Below are positions 25,599 to 34,693 of a DNA stretch of 64,000 bases, piece by piece; the first letter of the stretch is position 1, and each line of letters begins with the position of its first letter. The translations under genes and the position numbers were made by a program. Source of the DNA: Phycisphaerae bacterium (GTDB lineage: Bacteria > Planctomycetota > Phycisphaerae > UBA1845 > PWPN01). Under the pieces are notes generated by a model that was given only the letters and a program-made list of their open reading frames with translations, searched no databases and was not told the DNA's origin. Location of the stretch: positions 202,808-266,807 of the forward strand of contig JAGNEZ010000001.1 of the NCBI GenBank assembly GCA_018003015.1, written 5' to 3'.

Positions 25599-25739
25599 TT
25601 GAGTCCGGCTGCTAGCTGGTGCGTGTCGTTCACCCACATCTCTCTGTCGTCCCAAGCCGGCACGCACCAGCTTATCCGCTTTCCCCGCCCGTTTGCCCCG
25701 CCATTGACGCCTGAGGGACTCTTCGCCACGATATCCGGG

Positions 25740-27311
25740 ATGAGAAACGCAACACTTCTGGGCTGCCTGAGCGGGCTTGCGGTTGTGGGCACGGTTCAAG
25801 GCGCCGACCCGCCTCGGTCGCGGCCCAACATCATCGTCATCATGGCCGACGACATGGGTTTCTCGGACCTGGGCTGTTACGGCTCGGAGATTGCCACGCC
25901 GCATCTGGATCGGCTGGCCTCTGGCGGTCTGCGGTTCACGCAGTTCTACAACACGGCCCGCTGTTGTCCGACCCGAGCGGCGCTGTTGACCGGCCTGTAT
26001 CCGCACCAAGCGGGGGTGGGCCACATGGTGGACGATCGGGGAGCGCCGGCGTATCAGGGTTACCTGAACGATCGATGCGTGACCATTGGAGAAGTGTTGG
26101 GTCAGAGCGGTTACCGGACGCTGATGGCCGGCAAATGGCATGTGGGCGAGCGGCGTCCGCACTGGCCGGTGGACCGCGGCTTTGATCGCTACTATGGTCT
26201 GGTCAGTGGCGGGAGCAACTACTTCCGGCTGGATCCAGGCCGGATCATGGCCCGGGACGATCAGCCCTGCAAGCCGGAGGGGGAGCGGTTCTACGTGACC
26301 GACGCCTTCACCGACGCGGCCATTTCGTTCCTCGAGGAGGAGCGTTCGTCCGGCAAGCCGTTCTTCCTGTACCTGGCGTACACCTCGCCGCACTGGCCGC
26401 TGCATGCCTGGCCGGAGGACATTGCCAAGTACCGTGGGCGATACATGATTGGCTGGGATGCTGTGCGGCAGAAGCGGCTGGCGCGGATGGTGGAGTTGGG
26501 GATTGTCGATCCGCGTTGGGGGCTGACGTCGCGTGGCCAGAAGGCCCCGGCCTGGGAGGAGGTTGAGGACAAGGAAGCCCGCGACCTGAAGATGGCCGTC
26601 TATGCTGCCCAGATTGATCGGATGGACCAGAACATTGGGCGGGTGCTGGCCAAGGTACGCGAGTTGGGCGTGGAGCGGAAGACGCTGGTCCTGTTCCTGG
26701 CGGACAACGGCGGGTGTGCGGAGGAGATTGACCGGGGCGTGCCGGGGGTTCCACCGGGTGGCAAGGACTCGTTTCTGAGTTACGGACTGCCTTGGGCGAA
26801 CGCGAGCAACACGCCGTTCCGGCTGTACAAGCACTGGGTGCATGAAGGCGGGATTTCGACGCCGCTGATTGCCTTCTGGCCGGAGGTGATCCACAAGGGT
26901 GGTGGGCTCACCGACCAGGTTGGGCATCTGGTGGACCTGATGGCCACCTGTGTGGACGTAGCCGGAGCGATCTATCCGGTGACCCACAGGGGGCACGAGA
27001 TCACCCCGCTGGAGGGCAAGAGCCTACTGCCCATCCTGGAGGGCAGGCACCGTGAAGGTCACGCGGCGCTCTACTGGGAGCACGAGGGCAACCGGGCTGT
27101 GCGGCAGGGCAATTGGAAGCTGGTTTCGCGGCATCCCGGCGGCTGGGAGCTGTACGACATGAGGGCGGACCGGACCGAACTGAACAATCTGGCCACGTCC
27201 CATCCGGAGAAGGTCAAGGAGTTGTCCGAGTTGTATACCCGCTGGGCCAAGCGAGTCGGGGTGCTGACGCCGCAGGAACTCGGTGAGATCAAGAAGAAGA
27301 AGCAGAGCTGA
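25740..27311 (+). CDS. Secreted arylsulfatase (formylglycine-dependent, S1 family)
   Basis: 523 aa. The signal peptide is followed by the alkaline-phosphatase-fold start PNIIVIMADDMGFSDLGCYG (Asp pair for Ca). The maturation motif C-C-P-T-R is at 75-79, where C75 becomes formylglycine, with the following ALLTGLYPHQAGVG typical of the family. GKWHVG and LFLADNGG provide further active-site residues. It hydrolyses sulfate esters, probably of sulfated polysaccharide. Start at 25740 gives a normal signal peptide; the frame is open to 25599 but those residues are not signal-like. It lies 8 nt before the next gene, so the two may be co-transcribed. Confidence 0.93.
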   Translation: MRNATLLGCLSGLAVVGTVQGADPPRSRPNIIVIMADDMGFSDLGCYGSEIATPHLDRLASGGLRFTQFYNTARCCPTRAALLTGLYPHQAGVGHMVDDRGAPAYQGYLNDRCVTIGEVLGQSGYRTLMAGKWHVGERRPHWPVDRGFDRYYGLVSGGSNYFRLDPGRIMARDDQPCKPEGERFYVTDAFTDAAISFLEEERSSGKPFFLYLAYTSPHWPLHAWPEDIAKYRGRYMIGWDAVRQKRLARMVELGIVDPRWGLTSRGQKAPAWEEVEDKEARDLKMAVYAAQIDRMDQNIGRVLAKVRELGVERKTLVLFLADNGGCAEEIDRGVPGVPPGGKDSFLSYGLPWANASNTPFRLYKHWVHEGGISTPLIAFWPEVIHKGGGLTDQVGHLVDLMATCVDVAGAIYPVTHRGHEITPLEGKSLLPILEGRHREGHAALYWEHEGNRAVRQGNWKLVSRHPGGWELYDMRADRTELNNLATSHPEKVKELSELYTRWAKRVGVLTPQELGEIKKKKQS

Positions 27312-27319
27312 GGTCGCCC

Positions 27320-28159
27320 ATGGCGTCGCCTGCGATCTTGGATGATCTGTTCTGCCCGGTCTGCGGCTACATGCTTCGCGGGCTGACCGAGTATCGTTGT
27401 CCGGAATGCGGGCGTCCGTTCGATCCGGCGAAGATGGTTCCGGAGCCGATCCCCTGGGTGCAGCGGAACCGGCTGGGCCGGATGCGCGCTTACCTCCACA
27501 CGATGGTGATGACCACATTTCGCGTTCATCGACTCGCTGAGCAGGTCCGGCGACCGGTGAGCTACGGCGACGCTCAGCTCTTCCGATGGGTGACGGTTGT
27601 CGCTGCCTACGTACCTTGCGTGCTGATGATCCTCGCCTTTCGCCCCTCGAGCGGTTCGCGCCTTCTGTTTCGCAGTCTGTATTCCGGGCCGCCGACGATG
27701 GATCCCTGGACGGCGACGAGCGTGTTTGCGGCCGCGCTGCTGGCGCTGGTGGTTGCCACGGGCGTGCCGAGCTACTTCTTTCATCCGCGATGGCTGGACA
27801 TTGAACTGCAGAATCGGGGCATTGCGATCAGCACGTACGCCTGTGGTCCGATGGGCTGGACCCCCGTGGCCTGCGTTCTCGGTTACGTCATTGCGGCACT
27901 TGTGGCGATGACCGGGGCGGCAAGGCTGGAGGATGCCGCGCGGGTTGCGGTGGCGAGCCTGCTCGTTGTTGAGCTCCTGTTGTGGTGGTTTGGCCTGGTT
28001 TACCTTTCGCGGCACATGACCGGGCGCGGTGCCGTGGGGGTATTCGTGGTGGCGCTGGCTGGTCCGCTAGTCTGGCTTCTGGCTGTCGGCCTGACGGTGG
28101 TGGCGGTGAGGTTCCTGGTTGTGTTCCCGGGGCTGATCTACCACAGCCTACGAGGATGA
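27320..28159 (+). CDS. Zinc-ribbon multi-pass membrane protein of unknown function
   Basis: 279 aa. The N-terminal zinc ribbon (FCPVCGYMLRGLTEYRCPECG) is followed by about five or six hydrophobic segments (for example VFAAALLALVVATGVPSYFF and VASLLVVELLLWWFGLVYL). This ribbon-plus-membrane layout is common among planctomycete proteins without known role. Only 8 nt separate it from the sulfatase gene. Its last codons overlap the 3-prime end of the convergent gene at 28148-29569 by 12 nt. Confidence 0.8.
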   Translation: MASPAILDDLFCPVCGYMLRGLTEYRCPECGRPFDPAKMVPEPIPWVQRNRLGRMRAYLHTMVMTTFRVHRLAEQVRRPVSYGDAQLFRWVTVVAAYVPCVLMILAFRPSSGSRLLFRSLYSGPPTMDPWTATSVFAAALLALVVATGVPSYFFHPRWLDIELQNRGIAISTYACGPMGWTPVACVLGYVIAALVAMTGAARLEDAARVAVASLLVVELLLWWFGLVYLSRHMTGRGAVGVFVVALAGPLVWLLAVGLTVVAVRFLVVFPGLIYHSLRG

Positions 28160-29569
28160 CTTTGCTCCTTCCGAGGCGGATTCCGGGCCCGCCGACCGGC
28201 CGTTGAGGTAGAGGGTTGTCTTCGCGTCCGGATCCGGCCCGGCGAAGGACACCTGGGGCACCGCTCCCTTTTTTTGATAGTATAAACTACTATCAAACTC
28301 CAAAAGCGGACTGCTCGGCAGGTAGGGCAGGTAGTCAGGGACCAGGGCCTGAAGGGTTGCCGGCCGCTCACCATGGTCCAGCTCATACATCCGGATGGCC
28401 AGGACGGTAGCGGCCAGTCGCGCCCGGGCCAGTTGGTAGAAGCAGGTACGATGTAAATCGCGGGAAGACAGCACCGAGCCGCCGCCGAAGCCGTAGGCGG
28501 TCCGGCTCTGTCCCGGTCGCGGTGAGGTTTTCAGCCCGGGCGCGACCTGGGAGAAACAGGCTGCCTTGGCACCGGTGATCAACCCGCGATCGAATTGCCG
28601 CAGTTTCCTGCAAGTCGCAAGGACGAGCATTGGACGGACCATGGACAAGTACGCCCGTTCCAGATGGCTGATCGGCGGCGGGGCCAGCTGAAAACTCACG
28701 GTCCGGTCTTTCCCGCTGCTGAGCCTGCGGTCGGCATCGAAACTGACGGCCCTTTCGGCGTAGACTGCCCAGAGGAAGGCTTCCCGAATGGGGCGTTCAT
28801 CCAGGAGCCGGTTGATAAGTTGTTGGCCGTGCTGTCGCGACGCGTGTCGAGTCGGAGCGGCTGTTGGTTCAGGTCCGGAGAAACGCAGGGTGGGGCTGAG
28901 ATTCTCGATCGCGTTGGTCACGGAGTCGATGGTGCCCAGTTGAAGCCAGGCCACCGTGAGGGTGCGGTAGTGGGCGACGTGGGCCGCCAGACCGAGGGCG
29001 TCCTGCAGCGACCGGATGGCCTCGAGGTCGTCCCCCTGGAGATGGGCCACGTAGGCGGCGGTGACGATGCAGTCGCTGAGATCGTGGAAGTTGGAGAAGG
29101 GAGCGGCGCGGATCAGGGATGGGCCGGGGAACCCCCAATCCACATCGGGGAGTGCTCCGGCCTGACGGACCCACGAACGGGCTGCGGTGGTAGCAGCCAT
29201 GAGCTGATTGAGTTCTGAGAGATGCTGGGGGACATCGGCCTTGTATCGGCCCAGGGACTTGAGGAGTCGGGTTTGGCCCTGGTTGAGTACCCATGCCTGC
29301 GTTGCCTTGACCAGCAGTGGAGCCGCGTTTTGATCCTCGGGCACGGGCGGCAGGAGGAAGTCCTCTGGGAAGAGCGGCTCGTCGGCGGCTTTGATGCGGG
29401 CGACTTCGGTCTCGTAGATGTGCCAAGCCTTGGCACTCCACCACCAGCGGGCGGCGGCCACAGCGAGGACGATCAAGCCGGCGGCGATGGTAATACGTCG
29501 GAGCCACCAGAACCGCGTGGGGATGGGTTTGACGAGGGTGCTGGCGTGGACGGGGGGTTGGGAGGACAT
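28148..29569 (-). CDS. Membrane-anchored protein of unknown function
   Basis: 473 aa. One transmembrane helix (about 28-46, ITIAAGLIVLAVAAARWWW) is followed by a large extracytoplasmic region, largely helical (LQDALGLAAHVAHYRTLTVAWL). The C-terminal 90 residues (LARARLAATVLAIRMYELDHG then LPYLPSSPLLEFDSSLYYQ) resemble the tail of planctomycete proteins that echo type-II pseudopilin ends. No enzyme motif seen. Start at 29569 lacks a strong ribosome site. An AT-rich 10-bp perfect inverted repeat sits inside the coding sequence near the 3-prime end. Weak linkage to the sugar locus 69 nt upstream. Confidence 0.72.
   Translation of the reverse strand: MSSQPPVHASTLVKPIPTRFWWLRRITIAAGLIVLAVAAARWWWSAKAWHIYETEVARIKAADEPLFPEDFLLPPVPEDQNAAPLLVKATQAWVLNQGQTRLLKSLGRYKADVPQHLSELNQLMAATTAARSWVRQAGALPDVDWGFPGPSLIRAAPFSNFHDLSDCIVTAAYVAHLQGDDLEAIRSLQDALGLAAHVAHYRTLTVAWLQLGTIDSVTNAIENLSPTLRFSGPEPTAAPTRHASRQHGQQLINRLLDERPIREAFLWAVYAERAVSFDADRRLSSGKDRTVSFQLAPPPISHLERAYLSMVRPMLVLATCRKLRQFDRGLITGAKAACFSQVAPGLKTSPRPGQSRTAYGFGGGSVLSSRDLHRTCFYQLARARLAATVLAIRMYELDHGERPATLQALVPDYLPYLPSSPLLEFDSSLYYQKKGAVPQVSFAGPDPDAKTTLYLNGRSAGPESASEGAKSSS
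28273..28297. repeat. AT-rich perfect inverted repeat inside a coding sequence
   Basis: TTTGATAGTA (28273-28282), loop TAAAC, TACTATCAAA (28288-28297): a 10-bp perfect palindrome with a 5-nt loop, in a roughly 40-bp A+T-rich island within a GC-rich gene. The T run lies on the 5-prime side for the plus strand, so it does not fit an intrinsic terminator in either direction. It encodes in-frame residues of the minus-strand protein. Confidence 0.6.
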
Positions 29570-29638
29570 GGTTTCAGCTTACCGTTTGGCACGGCAGCTG
29601 GACAGTGTCTGACGAAGCCGATTCCCTTCCAGGGTATC

Positions 29639-32600
29639 TCAGTAGCCCAGGGACTTCAGGTGCGAGTCGAAGTCGGGTGGCACGGGGGCGATCGGTTTGT
29701 CGGCATCGTGGGCGGCGTAGCGGAGCATGTTGCGTAGCAGGCGTTCGGCGGTGGGATCCTGGCCAAGGGCCTGGCGGACGCGGAGGGCGTTCAGGATGAA
29801 GCGGCCCTGGCCGAGCTTGTAGACCGTCAGCATCAGTTCGGCGCAGTTGTAGCCCATTCCGGTTCGGAAGGCGCCGGCCACGGCCTCGTCGGGCGTGTCC
29901 TGACCGGTGTATCTGAGGTCAGGAATGATCTCGCGGTAGAAGACGTAGTCCATCAGGCCGGTTGGCAGGCCGTCGAAGATGGGGTGCCGCTTAGCCCACT
30001 CGTCGCGGATGTAGACCTGAGGGAAGCGGTACTCGCTGACCAAGCCCATTGAGCCCTTGTTAGCCAAGGGGAGCCAGCCGAGCGGATTGCCTTTCTTCTC
30101 AAACACGTCCAGGGCCAGGAACACGGCCGTAGAGCCGGCGGCTATTCTCTCGACCAGTTCGCGCCATGCCTGGGCATCGCCGGCGCCGGCGGGCACCGCG
30201 GGCACGAGGATGACTTCTCGCCTGGCCGGTTTGCCGGGGGCAAACGGATGCGTCTCGATGCCGTGGTTTCTGAGCCATTGGGCGAGTTCCCGGTCCTCAC
30301 CCCAGCGCGTGATGACGGTTTTGACGGTAGGCATATCGTGCGGATCGGTGACGTAGAACTCGACGGACTCGCCGGTGGCCGGGCCGCCCTTCAGGAGTCT
30401 CGCGACGAACCGGCACTTGCCCGACGGAGCGTCCACGGGCAATTCCTCGGAGAATACCGGGATTGCATAGGGTGGTTCGACGTTGCCGGTCTTCGCGGGA
30501 ATGTTGACGGTGATGTTGCGTTCGATGAGGCGCTCCTCACCGGGGCCCAGCACCTGGAGCAGGGCTGGGTAGTTGCCCGGCTGGAGCACGTCTTCGCTGG
30601 AGAGGACGGCCTCGAACTTCACCGTGTCCCCGCGATAGACACTGACGGGTTCGGTGAAAAGGCACCAGCGCAGGGGGGCGAAGACGTCGCACATGGCGTC
30701 GAAGGTTCCGAGTTTATGTTCGCGGAAGGCGGTGATCACGCCCTCGGAGTAGGCCTCGGCGGTGTCATGGGTGCCGGTCAGGTTGTAGCCGACGATGGCC
30801 GGATTGGACCGCAGGGCGTTGATGCCCATGGTGCGGAGGCCAGCCATCCTGGCGAGGCACTTGTCGAAGAAATCTTCCGGGCTCGGGAATGCCTCTCCGA
30901 GTTTCCACCGATTCCAGTCGGCCATGAACCTGGCGAGCATTTCCTGGTAGCTCTTCGCCCCGGGGTAGGATTCCTCGCCCAGAGCCTCGTAATGGCGGAG
31001 CATTCTCGGGAAATGCGTCCCGCTGCCCATGCCGTATTCGGCGAGCAGGAGGGGGCGGTCGATGTAGGCTACGGTTCGGAGTCGCTCGATCTCGAGTCTC
31101 CGGTGCGGTGATCTCGGATAGGTGTGCAGGTCGCCCAACACGTTTTCCCACTCGCTGGAGCCGGGGTTGCTGATGCCTCCGATGTTGGGAGCGTTGAGGA
31201 TCTCGCAGTTGGGATAGGCGGCGAAGGTCGTGGTGTCGGGCGACTGCCCGGGTGCGAGTGAGCCGTAGCACCAGGGGCCGTTGGGGTTGTGGGCGTTTGA
31301 GAAATCGGCGGCCAGGTCGAATCGGGCACCGCTGGACGACTGGATGGTTGCGTGGACTTCGGTGGTATCGGTCCAAGGTGCGAGCCCAGCCGCATCGGGG
31401 GCATAGCCTCCACCCCAGCCCACGATGAAGTCGAGGGTATCGCCGGCGGCGAGGTTGAGAGTGGCGGAGTGATTGCATTGGTCGCCCCAGCCACGGATAT
31501 TGATGAAACCCGCATAGATTGGTTTGCCCGCGTGGAGCACGTGGACGTCGGTCGTTGAGAAGCTTCCCGTTCCTCTGAATTGGGCGGAGACGGTGTAATC
31601 GCCAGCCGCGGGCGCGGTCCAGCGGGCGACGCTGTACTCACCTTTGGTGCCGGGATTCAATGACACGGACTTAGCCGGCCAGAGCGGAACGTGATAGATG
31701 GCGTAGGGTTTGGAGTTGAAGAGGACGTTAGGTTGAGTCTCTTTGGCGGGCTTCCAGAGCTCCAGGCCGTTGAGGTAGGCGGATACGGCGTCGAAGCGCC
31801 CGCTGCCCAGCATCACCACGCGGGTTTCATCAAGAGCTCGCAGGAGGGGCAGGGCCTTCACCGCCTGGCGGAAGACGGGACCCTCGCCGGTTTCGTTCAG
31901 GAGTCCCCAGATCACGATGGCGGGATGGTTCCGATCGCGGCGGGCCATAGAAGCGACCTGCCGGTCAAAGCGTTCGGCCATGTTTGGGGAATCATAGAAC
32001 ATCCACGAGCTCGGGTTTTCCTCGTAGACCAGGAGGCCGATCTCGTCGGCCATATGGAGCTGGTTGCGCAGGGCGACCCGGCCGATGAACCGGACCATAT
32101 TGAATCCCATGGCTTTGCAGCTGACCAGTTCGCTGCGTAGCACGCCCGGATCGCGCGGGAGGCAGTGTCCGACCGGCGCTTCGGCGGCCGTGTGCGAGGA
32201 GCGAAGGAAGATTCGCCGGCCGTTGAGGCGGAAGAAGCCGTTGTCGAACCTGAAATCCCTGAAGCCGCAGCGGGTGGAGGACTCGTTGAAGATGGGGGAG
32301 TCGGGCGTTGTCACTCGGACGGTAACGCGGTAGAGGATGGGATCGTTGAGATCCCACAGTCGCGGGTTGGGGACCTGGAGTTCGCCTTCGATCAGGGTGT
32401 CACCGGAGGGCGTTTCACGGGAGATCGTGATGGCGTCAAGCGTTTCACCGCTGGTGGCGGGGGAAACAGTGAACTCGATGTTGCACTTACGGGTGTTTGT
32501 TGTGGCGTTGCGGAGGTTGACCTGGGCGCGGATTCTGCCGGTTTTGGGATCGGCCCGGACGAAGAGATCCTCGACGCGGACTGCCGGCGTCAGCAGCAAC

Positions 32601-33139
32601 TCGACGCTGTCCATGATTCCGCCGGTCTGGGTGAAGGCTGCGCCGCCATGCGGTGTCTGACGAAATGTGAAGCCCTCGATTGGCGTGTCGCCGGGGAGGA
32701 GGACGCGCACGGCGAGGCGATTGTCTGATCCGGGCTTGACCACGGCCGTCACGTCGAAGATGAATGGAATCATGGCTCCCTCGTGCGAGCCGACGTGGGT
32801 TCCGTTGACCCAGACGTCGGCCAGGTAGTCCACATCCCAGAAGCGAAGCAGGTAGCGGCCATCGGGGCATGGATTGGCTGGCATCTCGAGACTGCGCCAG
32901 TACCAGAAGACGCCGCAGTAGCCCGGGAACGTATCGCCGATGAACCAGGGGATCCTCGCGGGCTTAGCTTCGGGGCGAGGCTGCTGCCACCACTTCTCGG
33001 CGACGCCGACATTCGTCGGATCGATGGCAAGTTGCCAGCCGTCGCCGTCGAGCGAGATGACCTGACTGGCGATCGACGTTGTACCGAAAGCGGAGGCGGT
33101 CAGTACGAGCCACAAAGCGATGGTTGTTGAGGGCCGCAC
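29639..33139 (-). CDS. Secreted GH2-family glycoside hydrolase (beta-galactosidase/glucuronidase-like) with internal insertion
   Basis: 1166 aa. The signal peptide is followed by the GH2 sugar-binding jelly roll (FWDVDYLADVWVNGTHVGSHEG, about 100-120), the immunoglobulin-like domain, and a TIM barrel. The acid/base is E416 in WGLLNETGEG and the probable nucleophile E701 in LLLAEYGMGSG. Between them, about residues 460-650, lies an extra beta-sandwich-like segment with GDYTVSAQFRGTG and AGDTLDFIVGWGG that looks like a carbohydrate-binding or lectin fold. C-terminal beta domains and a region resembling a ThuA/glutamine-amidotransferase-like fold follow. It is the last gene of the eight-gene glycan operon, 38 nt after the M23-like gene. 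Confidence 0.87.
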   Translation of the reverse strand: MRPSTTIALWLVLTASAFGTTSIASQVISLDGDGWQLAIDPTNVGVAEKWWQQPRPEAKPARIPWFIGDTFPGYCGVFWYWRSLEMPANPCPDGRYLLRFWDVDYLADVWVNGTHVGSHEGAMIPFIFDVTAVVKPGSDNRLAVRVLLPGDTPIEGFTFRQTPHGGAAFTQTGGIMDSVELLLTPAVRVEDLFVRADPKTGRIRAQVNLRNATTNTRKCNIEFTVSPATSGETLDAITISRETPSGDTLIEGELQVPNPRLWDLNDPILYRVTVRVTTPDSPIFNESSTRCGFRDFRFDNGFFRLNGRRIFLRSSHTAAEAPVGHCLPRDPGVLRSELVSCKAMGFNMVRFIGRVALRNQLHMADEIGLLVYEENPSSWMFYDSPNMAERFDRQVASMARRDRNHPAIVIWGLLNETGEGPVFRQAVKALPLLRALDETRVVMLGSGRFDAVSAYLNGLELWKPAKETQPNVLFNSKPYAIYHVPLWPAKSVSLNPGTKGEYSVARWTAPAAGDYTVSAQFRGTGSFSTTDVHVLHAGKPIYAGFINIRGWGDQCNHSATLNLAAGDTLDFIVGWGGGYAPDAAGLAPWTDTTEVHATIQSSSGARFDLAADFSNAHNPNGPWCYGSLAPGQSPDTTTFAAYPNCEILNAPNIGGISNPGSSEWENVLGDLHTYPRSPHRRLEIERLRTVAYIDRPLLLAEYGMGSGTHFPRMLRHYEALGEESYPGAKSYQEMLARFMADWNRWKLGEAFPSPEDFFDKCLARMAGLRTMGINALRSNPAIVGYNLTGTHDTAEAYSEGVITAFREHKLGTFDAMCDVFAPLRWCLFTEPVSVYRGDTVKFEAVLSSEDVLQPGNYPALLQVLGPGEERLIERNITVNIPAKTGNVEPPYAIPVFSEELPVDAPSGKCRFVARLLKGGPATGESVEFYVTDPHDMPTVKTVITRWGEDRELAQWLRNHGIETHPFAPGKPARREVILVPAVPAGAGDAQAWRELVERIAAGSTAVFLALDVFEKKGNPLGWLPLANKGSMGLVSEYRFPQVYIRDEWAKRHPIFDGLPTGLMDYVFYREIIPDLRYTGQDTPDEAVAGAFRTGMGYNCAELMLTVYKLGQGRFILNALRVRQALGQDPTAERLLRNMLRYAAHDADKPIAPVPPDFDSHLKSLGY

Positions 33140-33177
33140 AAGAAGGTCCTTTCGTTGAGACTAAAGTCGGCAGTGGT

Positions 33178-34656
33178 TCATTCCGGCGAGGTCCCGGTCA
33201 AAGGTGGTTGAAGAGCAGGCGTCACAATGACCTTCATTTTCTGCGTGATCGGTTTCCCGTCGGCCTCGCATCGTGCGGTGACGATGTGGATACCAGCGGG
33301 GGTGAAGCGATGAGACAACTCTGCGTAGGACGGGTAGTTTGTCACCTTGGTGCCGTCGTCGAACTCGATGGTGATTGGGCCGCTATCGCCGCCCTGGAAC
33401 CAGAGTCGGAAGGTGACCGGCTGGTTCGGGCGGATGTTCTCGGTGGGCGAACAGGTCATGAATAGGTGGGGCATGCCTTTTTCAGGGTTGAGCTTCGAGT
33501 AAACCTTGATCTGGCAGAAGTCTACGTCTTCGTTGCCCTGGCTGTCCTTAACCCAAAGTGCGGCGACATGGGCGCCGGGCTTGTCGAACACCTTTTCCAC
33601 TTTGGATTGTCTGACCGTCTGTCCGTCGGGAAAGGCCCATTGCCATTCGACGATTCTGGCGCCGCCCCAGGCCAAGGAGCACGAGCCATCAAGGGTGACT
33701 TTCTCGCCGGCCATGGCGATCTGATGCGGCCGGGCCACGGCGAAGAGTCCCTTCGGATGGCGGGCCTGGTAGGCGGTAATCAGCCATGGATAGAGGTTGA
33801 GTCCACGGTTGGGTCTGTCGGCGGCGATGTGGCTGCGGGCCTCGTAGGATCCCACATGCAGGTGGGCGAAGTTGCCGGACGGCCCGGTCCGGCCGAGCAG
33901 TCCGATCTTCTGGCCCTGCCGGACCGACGCGTTCAACACGATGTCCGGCTCGACCGAGCTGAGATGGGCGTATTCCCAGAACAGGCCGTCGGGATGTCGG
34001 ACGACAACGGAGCAGAGGTCCTCGCGGCTGGGCCAAAACAAGACGATCTGGCCGTCGGTGGCGCTGATCACCTCGTCGCGACCTTCGAAGCCGGCGGTAT
34101 CGAAGCCGTAGTCGTGGTAGAAATGGTTGCCGCCGGGGTCGTCGTCGCCGAGGCCGAGGTGTACGGGTTCATTGTAGCATTGGGTGCCGTGGGAGAACAG
34201 GTGATGGTGGCGAAGCGGGTAGCGAAAGTGTCTGGTGTTGACGATGGGATCGGCGGCGTCCCAGATTGAAAGCCGGGCGGTCTTGGCGGTATTGCCCCAG
34301 CCGCTCGTGGAATCCACTTGAACGCGGAGGCCGGCGACTTCGGTTGGCATGACGTAGGGCATGCAGACCAAGTCGAGCGGCCGGCCGTCGATCTCGGCGC
34401 GGACTTCGGCTCGGCGCATCAGGTTGACCACGCTGTCGCGGTGTTCCCGGATGGCGAGAATACGGAGGGTTCGCTCGGCGCCGCTCCTGAGCTTGAAGGT
34501 GAAGGGTTCGTTGAGGTCGAGTTCGACGATCTGTTGCGAGGAATACGGTCGGATGAGCTGGTTGAGATCGATGCCCGATTCCTCGGCGTAAAGCGGGGCG
34601 GCGGCCGTGGTGATCAGCGACAGGGTCGACAGCAAGGTATGGCATGTTGGGTGCAT
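33178..34656 (-). CDS. Secreted M23-family peptidase-like protein with PKD-type domains
   Basis: 492 aa. After a signal peptide and a beta domain comes an M23/LytM-like core: H-x3-D within NHFYHDYGFD, SATDGQIVLFWPS, VVRHPDGLFWEYAHLSSV, GQKIGLLGRTGPSGNFAHLH. This gives the HxxxD and HLH zinc ligands expected of lysostaphin-type enzymes. Two PKD-like beta domains follow (GSCSLAWGGARIVEWQWAFPDG and the ARCEADGKPI region). Start at 34656 is set by AGAGGAGGAGCC. An M23 enzyme among glycosidases is unusual: it may cut peptide cross-links in a glycoprotein or cell-wall substrate, or use the fold only for binding. It lies 37 nt after the preceding gene. Confidence 0.8.
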   Translation of the reverse strand: MHPTCHTLLSTLSLITTAAAPLYAEESGIDLNQLIRPYSSQQIVELDLNEPFTFKLRSGAERTLRILAIREHRDSVVNLMRRAEVRAEIDGRPLDLVCMPYVMPTEVAGLRVQVDSTSGWGNTAKTARLSIWDAADPIVNTRHFRYPLRHHHLFSHGTQCYNEPVHLGLGDDDPGGNHFYHDYGFDTAGFEGRDEVISATDGQIVLFWPSREDLCSVVVRHPDGLFWEYAHLSSVEPDIVLNASVRQGQKIGLLGRTGPSGNFAHLHVGSYEARSHIAADRPNRGLNLYPWLITAYQARHPKGLFAVARPHQIAMAGEKVTLDGSCSLAWGGARIVEWQWAFPDGQTVRQSKVEKVFDKPGAHVAALWVKDSQGNEDVDFCQIKVYSKLNPEKGMPHLFMTCSPTENIRPNQPVTFRLWFQGGDSGPITIEFDDGTKVTNYPSYAELSHRFTPAGIHIVTARCEADGKPITQKMKVIVTPALQPPLTGTSPE

Positions 34657-34693
34657 GGCTCCTCCTCTCACGGGTTTTCGGCCTGGTATGGCG

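Noticed and set aside
24672-26996. 774-codon open frame on the minus strand
   Set aside because: It lies antisense to the sulfatase and receiver genes, has no domain or ribosome site, and its Arg/His/Gln-rich product is typical of a shadow frame of a high-GC gene.
28261-28297. T-run plus hairpin as an intrinsic terminator of the plus-strand gene ending at 28159
   Set aside because: The T run precedes the hairpin instead of following it, and the site is inside an open coding frame of the convergent gene.
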